Shown here: piece by piece, positions 6,659 through 14,739 of the stretch | How the letters are laid out: the number at the start of each line of letters is the position of its first letter | How positions within the stretch are numbered: position 1 is the first letter of the stretch | Assembly (NCBI GenBank): GCA_964520045.1 | Contig: CAZFMJ010000042.1 | Location: 1-24,045 of the forward strand | Length of the DNA stretch: 24,045 bases | Reading direction: 5' to 3' | Source: CAZFMJ01 sp964520045 | GTDB lineage: Bacteria > Elusimicrobiota > Elusimicrobia > Elusimicrobiales > CAZFMJ01 | Notes under the pieces: model-generated | Told to the model about the DNA's origin: nothing | What the model saw: the letters and a program-made list of their open reading frames with translations, nothing else | The model's database searches: none | Translations under genes and position numbers: made by a program

Positions 6659-6707
6659 AAAAACGGGACAGCCGGCAGTCTAGCGGTCTCGCTGCCCCGC
6701 CGTTTTT
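6659..6707. repeat. Inverted repeat with flanking A/T tracts
   Basis: AAAAACGG (6659-6666) pairs with CCGTTTTT (6700-6707) around GACAGCC/CTCGCTGCC repeat units. T-tracts on both strands make it look like a bidirectional terminator. It lies directly upstream of the PrcB-like gene, so it may insulate that promoter from readthrough. The loop is long and the terminator role is an inference. Confidence 0.45.
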
Positions 6708-6733
6708 CTTTACAAGCTTTTAACATGCTGTTA

Positions 6734-6762
6734 TTGATTTTGTAACACTATCCTACTACAAT
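6734..6762 (+). promoter_or_regulatory. Strong sigma70-type promoter in an intergenic gap
   Basis: TTGATT (6734-6739), exactly 17 bp, then TACAAT (6757-6762) in an AT-rich stretch free of repeats. It points right, towards the GYF-domain gene whose ATG is 320 nt away. Transcription from here would give a long leader that crosses repeat elements. Confidence 0.5.
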
Positions 6763-6779
6763 TATCATCATAACCAACT

Positions 6780-7060
6780 CAGGCGGCCGGTCACCAGCGG
6801 CCCAAGTCACCAGACAGAGGAAGAAGAAAGAAATTGGGAAATTAGATTAACCAGAGGCAGGGCTTGCTCTGCTGGTAAAAACAGGAATACGATTTGTTAT
6901 ATCTTTTGCCGTCCGCCATTTGCCGTTTACGTCTGCTTGCGAATGGACATTTTTTGGGTTTATGATGGAATTCCGGTTACTGCTCGGGTAGCCAGAAGTA
7001 CGAAACCTCAGCTTATTCTGAATTCTGACTTCTGAATTCTGTCTACCTGAGTGGTTACAA
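6780..7060. repeat. Mixed repeat island upstream of the GYF gene
   Basis: Contains CGGCCGGTCACCAGCGGCCC (6784-6803), GGTCACCAG/GTCACCAGAC units, a GCAGGGC-TTGC stem region near 6850-6875, CCGCCATTTGCCGTTTACG (6913-6931) and the TTCTGAATTCTGACTTCTG family (7016-7040). No gene is seen in it. Confidence 0.6.
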
Positions 7061-7082
7061 ATCCCGTAGTGAGGAGCTTTTT

Positions 7083-9281
7083 ATGCGCTATTGGACATAT
7101 ATAAACAATGAGATTCTTGGACCTTATGAAAAAGAAAAGCTGTCGGAACTTGCCGGATTTACACAGTTCATTCTTGTATGCAGGGAAAGCCGCCCCGGAG
7201 AAAAAACGGCGGAATGGCAGCCTGCAAACACCTTTCCCGAACTGACCGAAATATTTGTAAAAGAAAAACAAGCGCAGGAAATACTGCCGGAAGCCGCCAA
7301 GCCCGCCGCGCCGGACGCGGAAGCCCAAAAACCGGAAATCATCACGGCTCAGGAACAGGCTCGGGAGAATATTTCCACAGAGCGCACCGCCCGCACGGCG
7401 GATACGGCCGCCCCGCAAAATGCGCGGGACTGCGAGTCATGGAATCTTCCAGTAGACTCGTCTGCTCCGCAGACCGCGCGGGACAGCTCAGCGGACCAGC
7501 AAACGGTTCAACCGGCTCATGCCGCCGGGCCCTTCGACATTTCGCAGAATAAACAAAATCAAAACGCCGCGGCTGAAACTGCCCCGGCCCCCGGCTCCGA
7601 ACCGTCCCCCGGAACTGCTCCGGCGGACATGCCGCAAAAGAGGGAAGATGAAACCATTATAATACCGGCGCAGGCTGATATCCCCCCCGCAGCCTTCGGC
7701 CTCCCGCAGCTGCAAGCCGTCCGCAAACCAACCCGCACGGAACGTTTTCCCGCGGCCTTCGGCCTTTCGCAGCTGCAATCCGCTCTGCAGACGCCGGCTC
7801 TGGCTAAGGAACAGCAGCCGATGCCGGAAAAAATACAAAATGTTCCGTCCGAGCCGCCTGTGATTTCAAAACAAACCGCGCCCGAAACCGTCCCTGCGGC
7901 TTCCGCGCAGGACGGCCTGCCGGACCGCATTGCGGCATTAAGCGGAGCGGAAACTCCTCCGCCCCAAAATCAGCCGGCTCCTTACTCCGCGGAAAATCCC
8001 CCTCCTCAGGACTCTGCTTTGTCCAAAGAAATACAAATTCTTCATGATAAGCTTGCGGAAATGGAAAAAGAAGTATCCGTTCTGAAAACCAAACTGCAGA
8101 CCGCGGAATCCGCGAATGAGAAATCAGATTCAGCTTCGGCCGCGCGGATCAGCGTACTTGAATCTTATCTAAAAAAGGTAGAGCAGGATTCCAACTCAAA
8201 AATAACTCAGTTGGAATCTGCGGTAAAAACGGCGCGCACATCTCCTCCTCCGGCCGCAGCCCCGAACTATATAGCGCAAAAACCGCCGGAGACATTCCTG
8301 CAGATGAAAACTCAGCCCCCCGCCTCCGCTCTTCCGCCGAAAAGCGAACTGCTGTTTTCAACTTCTCCTTCGGCTAACGTTAAAATAGAGGATCATGGCG
8401 CCGCTAAAATCAAAGGCAAACCGCCTATCGTTTCCAAGCCGAGCATCCTTTACACCCTCTTTATGGTTCTGGCAGGCGTTGCCTTTATAATTTCCATGTT
8501 CCAGTTTCTTGACAAGCTGGGCAAGCTTCCTCCCGCTTTAAGCCCTTCAAAATACATCCCTTTTCTTTCAAAACCCGCGGTTAAGCCGAATCAGGAGGCT
8601 GTTGATCTTTTAAAACAAAAGGAACCCGCTTCGGCTTCAGAGCAAAAAAATGCTTTTCCGGAGGTGATTGAATGGGTAAAATCCTATTCCGCTGTTCCGG
8701 GAACGGCTTCGATAGAAAAAAGGATTGAAGCGGATATTCCCGCTCTGCCGAACGGCGGCAAACCGCAGATTGAATGGAAAGCGGAAATAATATCGGCGGG
8801 GCTTTATCACGTAACAGCGGTAACGGCCTCACCCGGACAGGGACAGCTGGGCTCCGTTTACCGTTTTCAGGCGGATCCCCGGCAAAAAATAATTACAGGG
8901 ATAGACACCTTTACCGGCGGTTTCCTTGATTCACCGGTAAAAACTCCGGCATTAGAGGAACTGCCGGCGGCCGCCCCGCAAACCGGCCATGCGCAGATAA
9001 CGCCCAGCCAGTCCGCGCCCCTAAAAAACCAGCCGTCTGTTAAGCCGCGCGGCAAACGAAACGCGGCGAGAACAGCCGCTTTGTCAAAAAAAAGGGCTAA
9101 AACAAAAATTACCCCCCCGGCAGCCGTTCAGCCCGTCAAAGCTCCGGCCGCGGTAAAAGCTAATACCCAGGCGCAGGAAGATGAATATGAATATGAAGAA
9201 GTAGAGGAAGAAGTTCCGCAGACCGCGCCGGATACCGGGCAAAGTAAATTCATCCTGCCCGGGATACCAAAAAAACAATGA
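7083..9281 (+). CDS. Large single-pass membrane protein with N-terminal GYF-like domain
   Basis: A 732-residue protein. Residues 1-60 resemble a GYF_2/DUF4339 domain (MRYWTYINNEILGPYEKEKL, then EWQPANTFPEL). Residues 60-310 are Pro/Ala/Gln-rich and probably disordered. Residues 313-390 form a coiled coil (EIQILHDKLAEMEKEV). A transmembrane helix at about 455-475 (LYTLFMVLAGVAFIISMF) is followed by a globular region (about 500-630: PEVIEWVKSYSAV, GLYHVTAVTASPGQGQLG) and a basic then acidic tail. GYF-like N-terminus inside and C-terminal domain outside is the likely topology. It starts after a clear GAGGAG 6 nt upstream. It contains two in-frame duplications (see 7413-7484 and 7687-7778). The function is unknown; scaffolding or envelope organisation is a guess. 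Confidence 0.75.
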   Translation: MRYWTYINNEILGPYEKEKLSELAGFTQFILVCRESRPGEKTAEWQPANTFPELTEIFVKEKQAQEILPEAAKPAAPDAEAQKPEIITAQEQARENISTERTARTADTAAPQNARDCESWNLPVDSSAPQTARDSSADQQTVQPAHAAGPFDISQNKQNQNAAAETAPAPGSEPSPGTAPADMPQKREDETIIIPAQADIPPAAFGLPQLQAVRKPTRTERFPAAFGLSQLQSALQTPALAKEQQPMPEKIQNVPSEPPVISKQTAPETVPAASAQDGLPDRIAALSGAETPPPQNQPAPYSAENPPPQDSALSKEIQILHDKLAEMEKEVSVLKTKLQTAESANEKSDSASAARISVLESYLKKVEQDSNSKITQLESAVKTARTSPPPAAAPNYIAQKPPETFLQMKTQPPASALPPKSELLFSTSPSANVKIEDHGAAKIKGKPPIVSKPSILYTLFMVLAGVAFIISMFQFLDKLGKLPPALSPSKYIPFLSKPAVKPNQEAVDLLKQKEPASASEQKNAFPEVIEWVKSYSAVPGTASIEKRIEADIPALPNGGKPQIEWKAEIISAGLYHVTAVTASPGQGQLGSVYRFQADPRQKIITGIDTFTGGFLDSPVKTPALEELPAAAPQTGHAQITPSQSAPLKNQPSVKPRGKRNAARTAALSKKRAKTKITPPAAVQPVKAPAAVKANTQAQEDEYEYEEVEEEVPQTAPDTGQSKFILPGIPKKQ
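7413..7484. repeat. Palindrome between two 18-bp direct repeats in the GYF gene
   Basis: Related 18-mers begin at 7413 and 7467, 54 bp (18 codons) apart, encoding PQNARD and PQTARD. Between them lies an imperfect palindrome at 7428-7463 (GACTGCGAGTC ... GACTCGTCTG around TGGAATCTTCCA). The frame is kept. Confidence 0.5.
7687..7778. repeat. Two 29-bp direct repeats in the GYF gene
   Basis: Near-identical 29-mers at 7687-7715 and 7750-7778, 63 bp (21 codons) apart, encode PAAFGLPQLQ and PAAFGLSQLQ in the disordered region. They differ at three bases. They could be a tandem duplication or copies of a small mobile palindrome (CAGCTG core). Confidence 0.65.
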
Positions 9282-9546
9282 AGACGGGAGACGGTAAACG
9301 GTAGAGGGTAGAAGGCCAACGACAAAAAAAAATTTCACGCGAAGATACAAAGACACGAAGAAGGATTGGCCTCCCCAAACAGTTCTCAGAGGCGATGAGA
9401 TTGGGAGACTAGAAAATTAGAACAAAAGGGAAAAGACTGGATTCCCGATTGCGGCCTTCGGGAATGACAGGTCTCTTTATTCTGTCTGGTGACTGGCAAC
9501 CTCTTAATACCGTCTACCGTTTACCATCTACCGCCTTCCCTCTTTA
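9282..9546. repeat. Repeat island between two convergent genes
   Basis: Left arm GACGGGAGACGGTAAACGG then TAGAGGGTAGAAGG (9284-9315). Right arm TACCGTCTACCGTTTACCAT then CTACCGCC (9511-9538). Inside are CACGCGAAGATACAAAGAC (9338-9356), a degenerate hairpin at 9371-9408 (loop CTCAGAGGCGATGAG, as in twin-hairpin copy C), and a GGATTCCCG/CGGGAATGACAG palindrome near 9437-9471. Confidence 0.72.
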
Positions 9547-10611
9547 TCATCTGATTACAAGAAGTTTTTCCTGCCCGCTTTTACGCTTCAAGGCAAGACA
9601 GACAAGCTTGTCAAGCAGTTCGGACAGGGGCACTCCGCTGTGCGCCCAAAGGCGGGGATAAAGACTGTGAGACGTAAAACCGGGGATCGTGTTTATTTCG
9701 CAAAAATAAAATCTGTTCTGCGAATCCACAAGGAAATCCACCCTTGCCATGCCGTAGCCTTCAACCGCCTTAAACGCCTTTATAGACATTTCCCGCACGG
9801 CTTCCGATATTTTTGCCGGTATGACCGCAGGCAGAACGAATTTATAGCCTTCGGGGTCCAGATATTTGGCGTCATAATCAAAAAATTCGTGCTTTCCTTT
9901 GGGCAGTATCTCGCCGCATGCCGAAGCCTTTATTTCCCCGCCCCCGCCGAGTATCGCGCAGACTATTTCGCGCGCCTTGTCGACGCCTTTTTCCACAAGC
10001 GTTTTTGTGCCGTATTTAAACGCGGATAAAACCGCTTTTTTAAGTTCTTTTGCGCAATGCACTTTTGTAACTCCCACGGAGGATCCCAGACACGCAGGCT
10101 TTACAAACAGCGGAAACCCGAGCCTTTCGCACCTGCGCAGGCATTCAGGCGAGTCGATATCACGCCTGTCATGCAGAAGGACATGAGGTAAAACAGGGAT
10201 GCCTTCCAAAGCCGCAAGACGCTTTGTAACTTCTTTGTCCATGCACACCGCCGAAGACAAAACTCCGCATCCCACATACGGGAGACCTGCTAATTCAAGC
10301 ATGCCCTGCACGGTGCCGTCTTCTCCCATCGGTCCGTGAAGAGCCGGAAATACCACGTCAACAGCGAAGAAGGCAGATGGTAAACGGTAGATGGTAGAAG
10401 GTATGTTTTCTTCGGCGGCCGCCGGCCGGCCGGACAGCAATCCCTTCACGGTGGTTCGGATCCACTTTCCGCCGCGCTGTATATAAACGGGAATCACGGT
10501 AAATTTCTTTTCCGCAAAAGCCTTTGCTATGGTCTGGGCAGACTGCACCGATATGTCATGCTCGGCGGATTTGCCCCCGAAAAGCAGTAAAACTTTCATT
10601 TTCTTGGACAT
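9547..10611 (-). CDS. ddl: D-alanine-D-alanine ligase
   Basis: A 354-residue ATP-grasp enzyme that joins two D-alanines for peptidoglycan precursor synthesis. Motifs: FGGKSAEHDIS with catalytic Glu17, PALHGPMGEDGT, FVKPACLGSSVGV with the catalytic Ser, FFDYDAKY, MARVDFLVD and CEINTIPGFTSHSLYPRLW. The AKY motif keeps the tyrosine typical of D-Ala-D-Ala rather than D-Ala-D-Lac ligases, so vancomycin-type resistance is not indicated. Residues 69-82 (IPSTIYRLPSAFF) are encoded by a GGTAGACGGTAAACGG-type repeat inserted in frame just before the VDVVFPALHG strand. Either of two ATGs (10611 or 10599) could be the start. It follows mnmA after a 152-bp repeat island. Confidence 0.93.
   Translation of the reverse strand: MSKKMKVLLLFGGKSAEHDISVQSAQTIAKAFAEKKFTVIPVYIQRGGKWIRTTVKGLLSGRPAAAEENIPSTIYRLPSAFFAVDVVFPALHGPMGEDGTVQGMLELAGLPYVGCGVLSSAVCMDKEVTKRLAALEGIPVLPHVLLHDRRDIDSPECLRRCERLGFPLFVKPACLGSSVGVTKVHCAKELKKAVLSAFKYGTKTLVEKGVDKAREIVCAILGGGGEIKASACGEILPKGKHEFFDYDAKYLDPEGYKFVLPAVIPAKISEAVREMSIKAFKAVEGYGMARVDFLVDSQNRFYFCEINTIPGFTSHSLYPRLWAHSGVPLSELLDKLVCLALKRKSGQEKLLVIR
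10365..10406. repeat. Intergenic-type repeat inserted in frame in ddl
   Basis: The plus strand reads AGATGGTAAACGGTAGATGG then TAGAAGGTA, the same unit as at 5567, 9284, 11850 and 22883. It is flanked by GAAGAA on the left and TTCTTC on the right. In ddl it encodes about 14 residues that other Ddl proteins are not expected to have. Confidence 0.75.
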
Positions 10612-10763
10612 AATAAGAGAGAGAACTCAGAAGTCAGTAGTCAGAAGTCAGAATGGGCATGCAATAAACCCCCGACAGCTCGCTGATATCTTCCGCCTCC
10701 TGAATTCTGTATTCCGTATTCTGGCTTCTGAATTCTGACTTCTGAATTCTGTATTCTATTACT
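10612..10763. repeat. Repeat island, CAGAAGTCAGAAT family
   Basis: Left units CAGAAGTCAGTAGTCAGAAG and TCAGAAT (10628-10654), answered by TTCTGGCTTCTGAATTCTGA and CTTCTGAATTCTG on the right (10718-10751). The same family occurs near 7016-7040. It separates mnmA from ddl. Confidence 0.75.
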
Positions 10764-11849
10764 TTATTTTTTTATTATTCCTCCGCCTAAGACATGGCTG
10801 CCGTTGTAAAAGACCGCCGACTGGCCAGGGGACACCGCGAACTGGGGCTCTTCGAACTCAAGTCTGGCGGTTTCATCTTCCGCGGGATAAAACCGGGCGC
10901 AAGCAGGCTTATGCCTGTATCTTATCTGCGCCTCTATTTTTCCGCCGTAATCAGGCCTGCGGCCCGTCAGCCAGTTTATATTTAAAACCGAACATGCCCG
11001 GGAGCACGCCTGACTGCGGGACCCCACGACGACCTTGTTTTCCTGCGGAACGATGGAAACCACATAATGCGGACTGGGACCGCAGACTCCCAGTCCATGC
11101 CTTTGGCCCACCGTATACCTGAAAATTCCGTCATGTCTGCCTATCCGCCTGCCGTCCGTGTCCACAAAACTGCCCCTGAAAGGATTTCCGGCGGACACGC
11201 ATTTAATGCGGGAGGCTATGAAATCGGCGTATTTTTTGGAATTCATAAAACATATTCCGCGGCTTTCCGGCAAGCCGGCCGATTCAAGGCCCAGCTTTAC
11301 CGCTATAGACCTGACCTCGGTTTTGCGTTTTTCTCCCAGGGGAAATATTACGCTGTCCAATACGGTCTTATCAACGGCGTACAAAAAATAACTCTGGTCC
11401 CTGCTCTCGTCCGCGGCGCGCAAAAGTCTGTAATTTCCCGCCTTGTCCCTGTCTATCATGGCATAGTGGCCGGTGGCAAGAAAACGCGCCCCCATCTCTT
11501 TCACTATCGCAAAAAGATATGAAAATTTTAAGGTGCGGTTGCATTCCACGCACGGGTTGGGAGTCATACCCGAAAGATATTTCACGGTAAAATCATCGAT
11601 AACGTGCCGGCTGAAAACCGAAGCGGCATTTTTGACGTAATGCCTTATTCCCAGTTTGCCGCATACCCGTTTTGCCGTTGAAACGCTTGCGTCGAAGCCG
11701 CAGCATTTGGCGCTTCCGGAGCGGCTGTTGAAAAACTGCAGGGTCATGCCTATGACTTCATAACCCTGTTCAAGAAGAAAGGCGGCGGCCACCGAAGAAT
11801 CCACCCCCCCGCTCATGGCCACGACGACTTTTTCTTTGATCATATACAA
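10764..11849 (-). CDS. mnmA: tRNA-specific 2-thiouridylase MnmA
   Basis: A 361-residue enzyme that activates U34 of tRNA (Lys, Glu, Gln) with ATP and transfers sulfur to give 2-thiouridine. Visible features are the PP-loop AMSGGVDSSVAA (residues 11-22), the catalytic nucleophile region NPCVECN (Cys100) and the second catalytic cysteine in SRGICFM (Cys200). ATGHYA, DQSYFLY and the C-terminal HGLGVCGPSPHYVV region are also present. Both cysteines are conserved, so it should be active, with sulfur delivered by an IscS-type desulfurase not encoded here. The start is either MYMIKEK or the ATG two codons later. No Shine-Dalgarno is seen and the upstream DNA is a repeat arm. ddl lies downstream on the same strand. 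Confidence 0.95.
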   Translation of the reverse strand: MYMIKEKVVVAMSGGVDSSVAAAFLLEQGYEVIGMTLQFFNSRSGSAKCCGFDASVSTAKRVCGKLGIRHYVKNAASVFSRHVIDDFTVKYLSGMTPNPCVECNRTLKFSYLFAIVKEMGARFLATGHYAMIDRDKAGNYRLLRAADESRDQSYFLYAVDKTVLDSVIFPLGEKRKTEVRSIAVKLGLESAGLPESRGICFMNSKKYADFIASRIKCVSAGNPFRGSFVDTDGRRIGRHDGIFRYTVGQRHGLGVCGPSPHYVVSIVPQENKVVVGSRSQACSRACSVLNINWLTGRRPDYGGKIEAQIRYRHKPACARFYPAEDETARLEFEEPQFAVSPGQSAVFYNGSHVLGGGIIKK

Positions 11850-11956
11850 GAAGGGTAAACGGGAGACGGTAGATGGTAAAATAAAACCAAAATAAATTTT
11901 CTCTTGTTTGTTTTCTTCCTTCTTCCGTCTACCCTCTCCCGTCTACCGTCCCCTAA
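11850..11956. repeat. Short repeat island between mnmA and the motility lipoprotein gene
   Basis: Left arm GGGTAAACGGGAGACGGTAG then ATGGTAA (11853-11879). Right arm TTCCGTCTACCCTCTCCCGT then CTACCGTCC (11924-11952). An AT-rich centre has no gene. It is the smallest complete island, so it shows the left-purine, right-pyrimidine plan most clearly. Confidence 0.75.
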
Positions 11957-12685
11957 TTATTCCCCGAAATTAAATCCCTTGAAAAGATCTTCATCAGCTT
12001 TATCTTTTTTCTGTTTTTCCGTTTCAACCGGCAGAGCGGGAGGAGGAGCCTGAGCGCCCGGAGGAGCCGTTTTCGCGCGGGAATCGCTTATAGGCTGGAC
12101 GATAGACTTCCTGACCCCCTCGCTTAAAGCGAGAAATCCGGTACCGGAATTATAATAAAGCCGAAACGGCGTCTCTTTGGTCTGAGGTTCATAAGCGCGG
12201 CCCAAATTGGATTTCTGCTGTTCCCATCCCGAATTATAAATAAGCCTGCCCCTTATATCCACGATCTTATCCACTACCGGAAGAGAAAATCTTATTCTGT
12301 AAAGGCCGTTGGAATCGCTTACTCCGGCATCAAACGAAAGGCTTTCAAAAACGCGCACATTCTTGCCCGCTTCCGCGCCGAACCCCGCCTTTTCGGAAGC
12401 GCTTCCTTCGGGCACCGCCCTGACGACGACTCCTTCTATTGGATTCTCGTGATAATCCGTAATAAAACCCTGTATATAGCCCTCCAGAAATGTTTTTACC
12501 ACGTCTTTGGAAAAAAACAGAAAGTCGCTTTTTCCCACCAGCTTCCTTACCAGCGAAATATCGGCGACACGCTGATCCGTAAGATCAAAAAGATAAAGCT
12601 TTGTTTTTGTCTTGTCGGCGCTGGCACAGCCGAAAAACATCAGCGCCGGAAGGAAGAAAATTGCCGCCCATCTAATTTTTTTCAT
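11957..12685 (-). CDS. Lipoprotein coupled to motB
   Basis: A 242-residue predicted lipoprotein. Its signal peptide AAIFFLPALMFFGC carries a lipobox. The middle part looks like a carboxypeptidase-regulatory (beta-sandwich) domain (GFITDYHENPIEGVVVRAVP ... VSDSNGLYRIRFSLP), and the Pro/Ala-rich tail ends in DEDLFKGFNFGE. The ATG at 12685 overlaps the motB stop codon (ATGA), so the protein is translationally coupled to the stator. An alternative in-frame ATG lies at 12691. I do not recognise a named family. The position suggests an envelope partner of the flagellar motor, for example a stator-associated or motor-ring lipoprotein, but this is inference from gene order only. Confidence 0.7.
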   Translation of the reverse strand: MKKIRWAAIFFLPALMFFGCASADKTKTKLYLFDLTDQRVADISLVRKLVGKSDFLFFSKDVVKTFLEGYIQGFITDYHENPIEGVVVRAVPEGSASEKAGFGAEAGKNVRVFESLSFDAGVSDSNGLYRIRFSLPVVDKIVDIRGRLIYNSGWEQQKSNLGRAYEPQTKETPFRLYYNSGTGFLALSEGVRKSIVQPISDSRAKTAPPGAQAPPPALPVETEKQKKDKADEDLFKGFNFGE

Positions 12686-13503
12686 GGCCATGTCGCTCCG
12701 CTTTCTGAAGAATTTTCCTGTGTATTTTCCTCCGGAGAAGCTTTAACTTCCTCTCCGCCGGTTTCGGACTGCGGCTCAACGGACTGAGGTTCCTCCGCCG
12801 GCGCCTGTACCGCAGGTTCGGTTTGAGCGGGCGCGGGTTTCTCCGGTATTTTCGCCGGCGGCGCAGGTTCAGGCTTGGCCGGTCCGATGGGATTGCTCTT
12901 TACGAAAAAGACCACCCTTCGGTTTTTTTGTTTGTTCACCGGCGTGTCATTCGCCGCGGCGGGACGGTATTCCCCGTATCCTATGGCGGCCATTCTTTCG
13001 GGAGGAAATTTTTTTTCTTTAAGAAAATAGCGCACCACATTCGTGGCCCTTGCCGTTGAAAGCTCCCAATTGGAGGCGAACTGGCGCGTGGCTATGGGAA
13101 CATTATCGGTATGCCCCTCGACTATTATGTCGTGTTTCTGCGACAGTTGATAAAGCACCGGCGCGACCTTATCCATAAGCGCCGTCATTTCAGGGGTAAA
13201 CTCCGCCTTGCCGCTGTGGAAAAAGGCCATCTGCCCCTGCTCTTCCAGAGTTATCTTAAGTCCCTCTTTGTCCACTTTTACTTCTCCGTGCACCTGCCCT
13301 GATTCTATCATCTCGCGTATCTGCCTGGCGGCATTCTGGACATTTTTATTGAGCGCGGCGGAAAGAGCGTAAAGAATTACAAAAAAACAGACCATTTCGG
13401 TCATTAAATCGGCGTAATTGACAAGCCATGGCGGAGCCGGCAAGCCGAATTGGCTTACGCGGGGATCGTCTTCGTCTATGACATTTTTCGGTCTTACAGG
13501 CAT
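12682..13503 (-). CDS. motB: Flagellar stator protein MotB
   Basis: A 273-residue protein. The N-terminal single transmembrane helix contains the proton-binding aspartate (WLVNYADLMTEMVCFF, Asp32 when the ATG at 13503 is used, the same number as in E. coli). An OmpA-like peptidoglycan-binding domain at about 95-205 follows (IIVEGHTDNVPI, SNWELSTARATNVVRYFL, NKQKNRRVVFF). A 65-residue Pro/Glu/Ala-rich tail extends beyond the normal end. MotB and MotA form the ion-driven stator that turns the flagellum and anchors it to the wall. The ATG at 13503 is preferred over the GTG at 13545 because the upstream codons are repeat DNA and AAGGA lies 12 nt upstream. It overlaps the lipoprotein gene by 4 nt. 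Confidence 0.92.
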   Translation of the reverse strand: MPVRPKNVIDEDDPRVSQFGLPAPPWLVNYADLMTEMVCFFVILYALSAALNKNVQNAARQIREMIESGQVHGEVKVDKEGLKITLEEQGQMAFFHSGKAEFTPEMTALMDKVAPVLYQLSQKHDIIVEGHTDNVPIATRQFASNWELSTARATNVVRYFLKEKKFPPERMAAIGYGEYRPAAANDTPVNKQKNRRVVFFVKSNPIGPAKPEPAPPAKIPEKPAPAQTEPAVQAPAEEPQSVEPQSETGGEEVKASPEENTQENSSESGATWP

Positions 13504-13747
13504 ATATAACCAGCGTCCTTCATGCGGACTTTTTTGAGAATTCACCGCAAAGAACGCAAAGAATTTACGCAGAGAAACGCAAAGGACTACAGACTACAAA
13601 TTACTATTTCATTTGGTATTAATTTTCAACTATAATACTCTGCGCACTTCGCGTTCTACTTTGTGTCCTTTGCGTTTATTGCTGCATAGTTTTCTATCTG
13701 TGCTTTTTGTGACTAATCTCATAGCATTGAAATTCCTGAGCTTTAAA
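13504..13747. repeat. Repeat island between motA and motB, GCAAAGAACGCAAAG family
   Basis: Left units ACCGCAAAGAACGCAAAG (13544-13561) and GCAGAGAAACGCAAAGG (13570-13586), answered by CTTTGTGTCCTTTGCGTTTA (13660-13679) and TGTGCTTTTTGTGACTAATC (13700-13719). An AT-rich centre near 13600-13640 contains a TATAAT (13632-13637, plus strand). The island interrupts an otherwise tight operon. Confidence 0.7.
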
Positions 13748-14581
13748 CTACGGCGCGGGAGGCGCAGGGGGAGCCCCGGTTTCAGGCCCTGCCGCCGCTC
13801 CGGCCTCTTTCTGCTTAACCATAAGCCGTTTGGAGGGCTCCAGATAAGCTTTCAGATTGGCCTCCACTATTCCCGGAGTAGCGCTGCTCTGCAAAAGAAG
13901 CACGCCCCGTATTATTATTTCCTTAACGAGAAGCTCTTCCTCCGACCTTCTGTGAAGCTTGCCCGCCATGGGCAGGAATATCAGATAACCGGCTCCCAGC
14001 CCGAAAAACGCCGAGGCAAGAGCCAAAGCCATTCTTCTGGGCACCTGGGCAACATCTTCCACGGTGTTAAGCATCAGTATCATGCCCAGCACCGTTCCTA
14101 TGATTCCGAAAGCCGGCGCATAAGTGCCGAGAGCCGTAAATATCTCCCTGCCGATCTTGTGTCTTTCTCTTATGAAACCCAGCTCGGTCTCAAGCATGTT
14201 CCGTATGAAATCCTGGTCGGAACCGTCTATAACCAGCTGAACTCCGCGCTTCAGAAAATCGTTCCTTATACCGCGCATATCAGCCTCAAGAGCAAGAAAT
14301 CCCTCGCGCTTGGCTTTCTGTGAAAGATGCACGAAAGTGTTTACTATCTCCGAAGTGTCTTCGCCGGACGAAGTGAGCACTTTTCTTAAAACCCTGCCCA
14401 CGCCTATAACCTGGCTCAGGGGATAATTAACCAAAAGAGCGCAGAAAGTTCCGCCCATAACCACAAGAAACGCCTCGACATTTATGAAGGGCTTGAATCC
14501 GGCGATCCCCTCACCGATAAGCACCGCGACTATGACAAAACCAAAAAACACCATTATTCCGGCAATCGTAGCTATATCCAT
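13748..14581 (-). CDS. motA: Flagellar stator protein MotA
   Basis: A 277-residue protein with four transmembrane segments: IAGIMVFFGFVIVAVLIG (about 6-23), AFLVVMGGTFCALLVNY (about 37-54), then after a cytoplasmic loop APAFGIIGTVLGMILML (about 154-171) and ALASAFFGLGAGYLIFLPM (about 186-205). The loop keeps the charged pair that contacts FliG (KREGFLALE, equivalent to Arg90/Glu98 of E. coli). The last 25 residues are Ala/Pro-rich. A GAGGTG Shine-Dalgarno lies 5 nt before the ATG. It lies between flbD and motB on the same strand, with repeat islands in both gaps. Coupling ion (proton or sodium) is not decided from the sequence. Confidence 0.94.
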   Translation of the reverse strand: MDIATIAGIMVFFGFVIVAVLIGEGIAGFKPFINVEAFLVVMGGTFCALLVNYPLSQVIGVGRVLRKVLTSSGEDTSEIVNTFVHLSQKAKREGFLALEADMRGIRNDFLKRGVQLVIDGSDQDFIRNMLETELGFIRERHKIGREIFTALGTYAPAFGIIGTVLGMILMLNTVEDVAQVPRRMALALASAFFGLGAGYLIFLPMAGKLHRRSEEELLVKEIIIRGVLLLQSSATPGIVEANLKAYLEPSKRLMVKQKEAGAAAGPETGAPPAPPAP

Positions 14582-14735
14582 ATTAGCACCTCAACTATTT
14601 ACCACATAAGGCACATAAGTCACAAAACAAGTTCTTTGCGCTTCTTTACGGCTATGATCAATTATTTCTTTGCTGTACATTTTGTGCTTTCTGTGCTTTT
14701 TGTGGCTAATCTTATAATGTTAAATCTCTGAGCGT
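14582..14735. repeat. Repeat island between flbD and motA
   Basis: ACCACATAAGGCACATAAGT (14600-14619) on the left, and TTTTGTGCTTTCTGTGCTTT then TTGTGGCTAATC (14681-14712) on the right. It is the same family as the motA-motB island and may be a duplicate of it. Confidence 0.65.
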
Positions 14736-14739
14736 TGAA

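Noticed and set aside
9547..10611. D-Ala-D-Lac ligase (vancomycin resistance)
   Set aside because: The DAKY motif keeps the tyrosine typical of D-Ala-D-Ala ligases, and no vanH or vanX neighbours are present.
13504..13545. GTG start for motB at 13545
   Set aside because: The first codons are a CTTTGCGGTGAA repeat; the ATG at 13503 places the key aspartate at position 32 as in E. coli.
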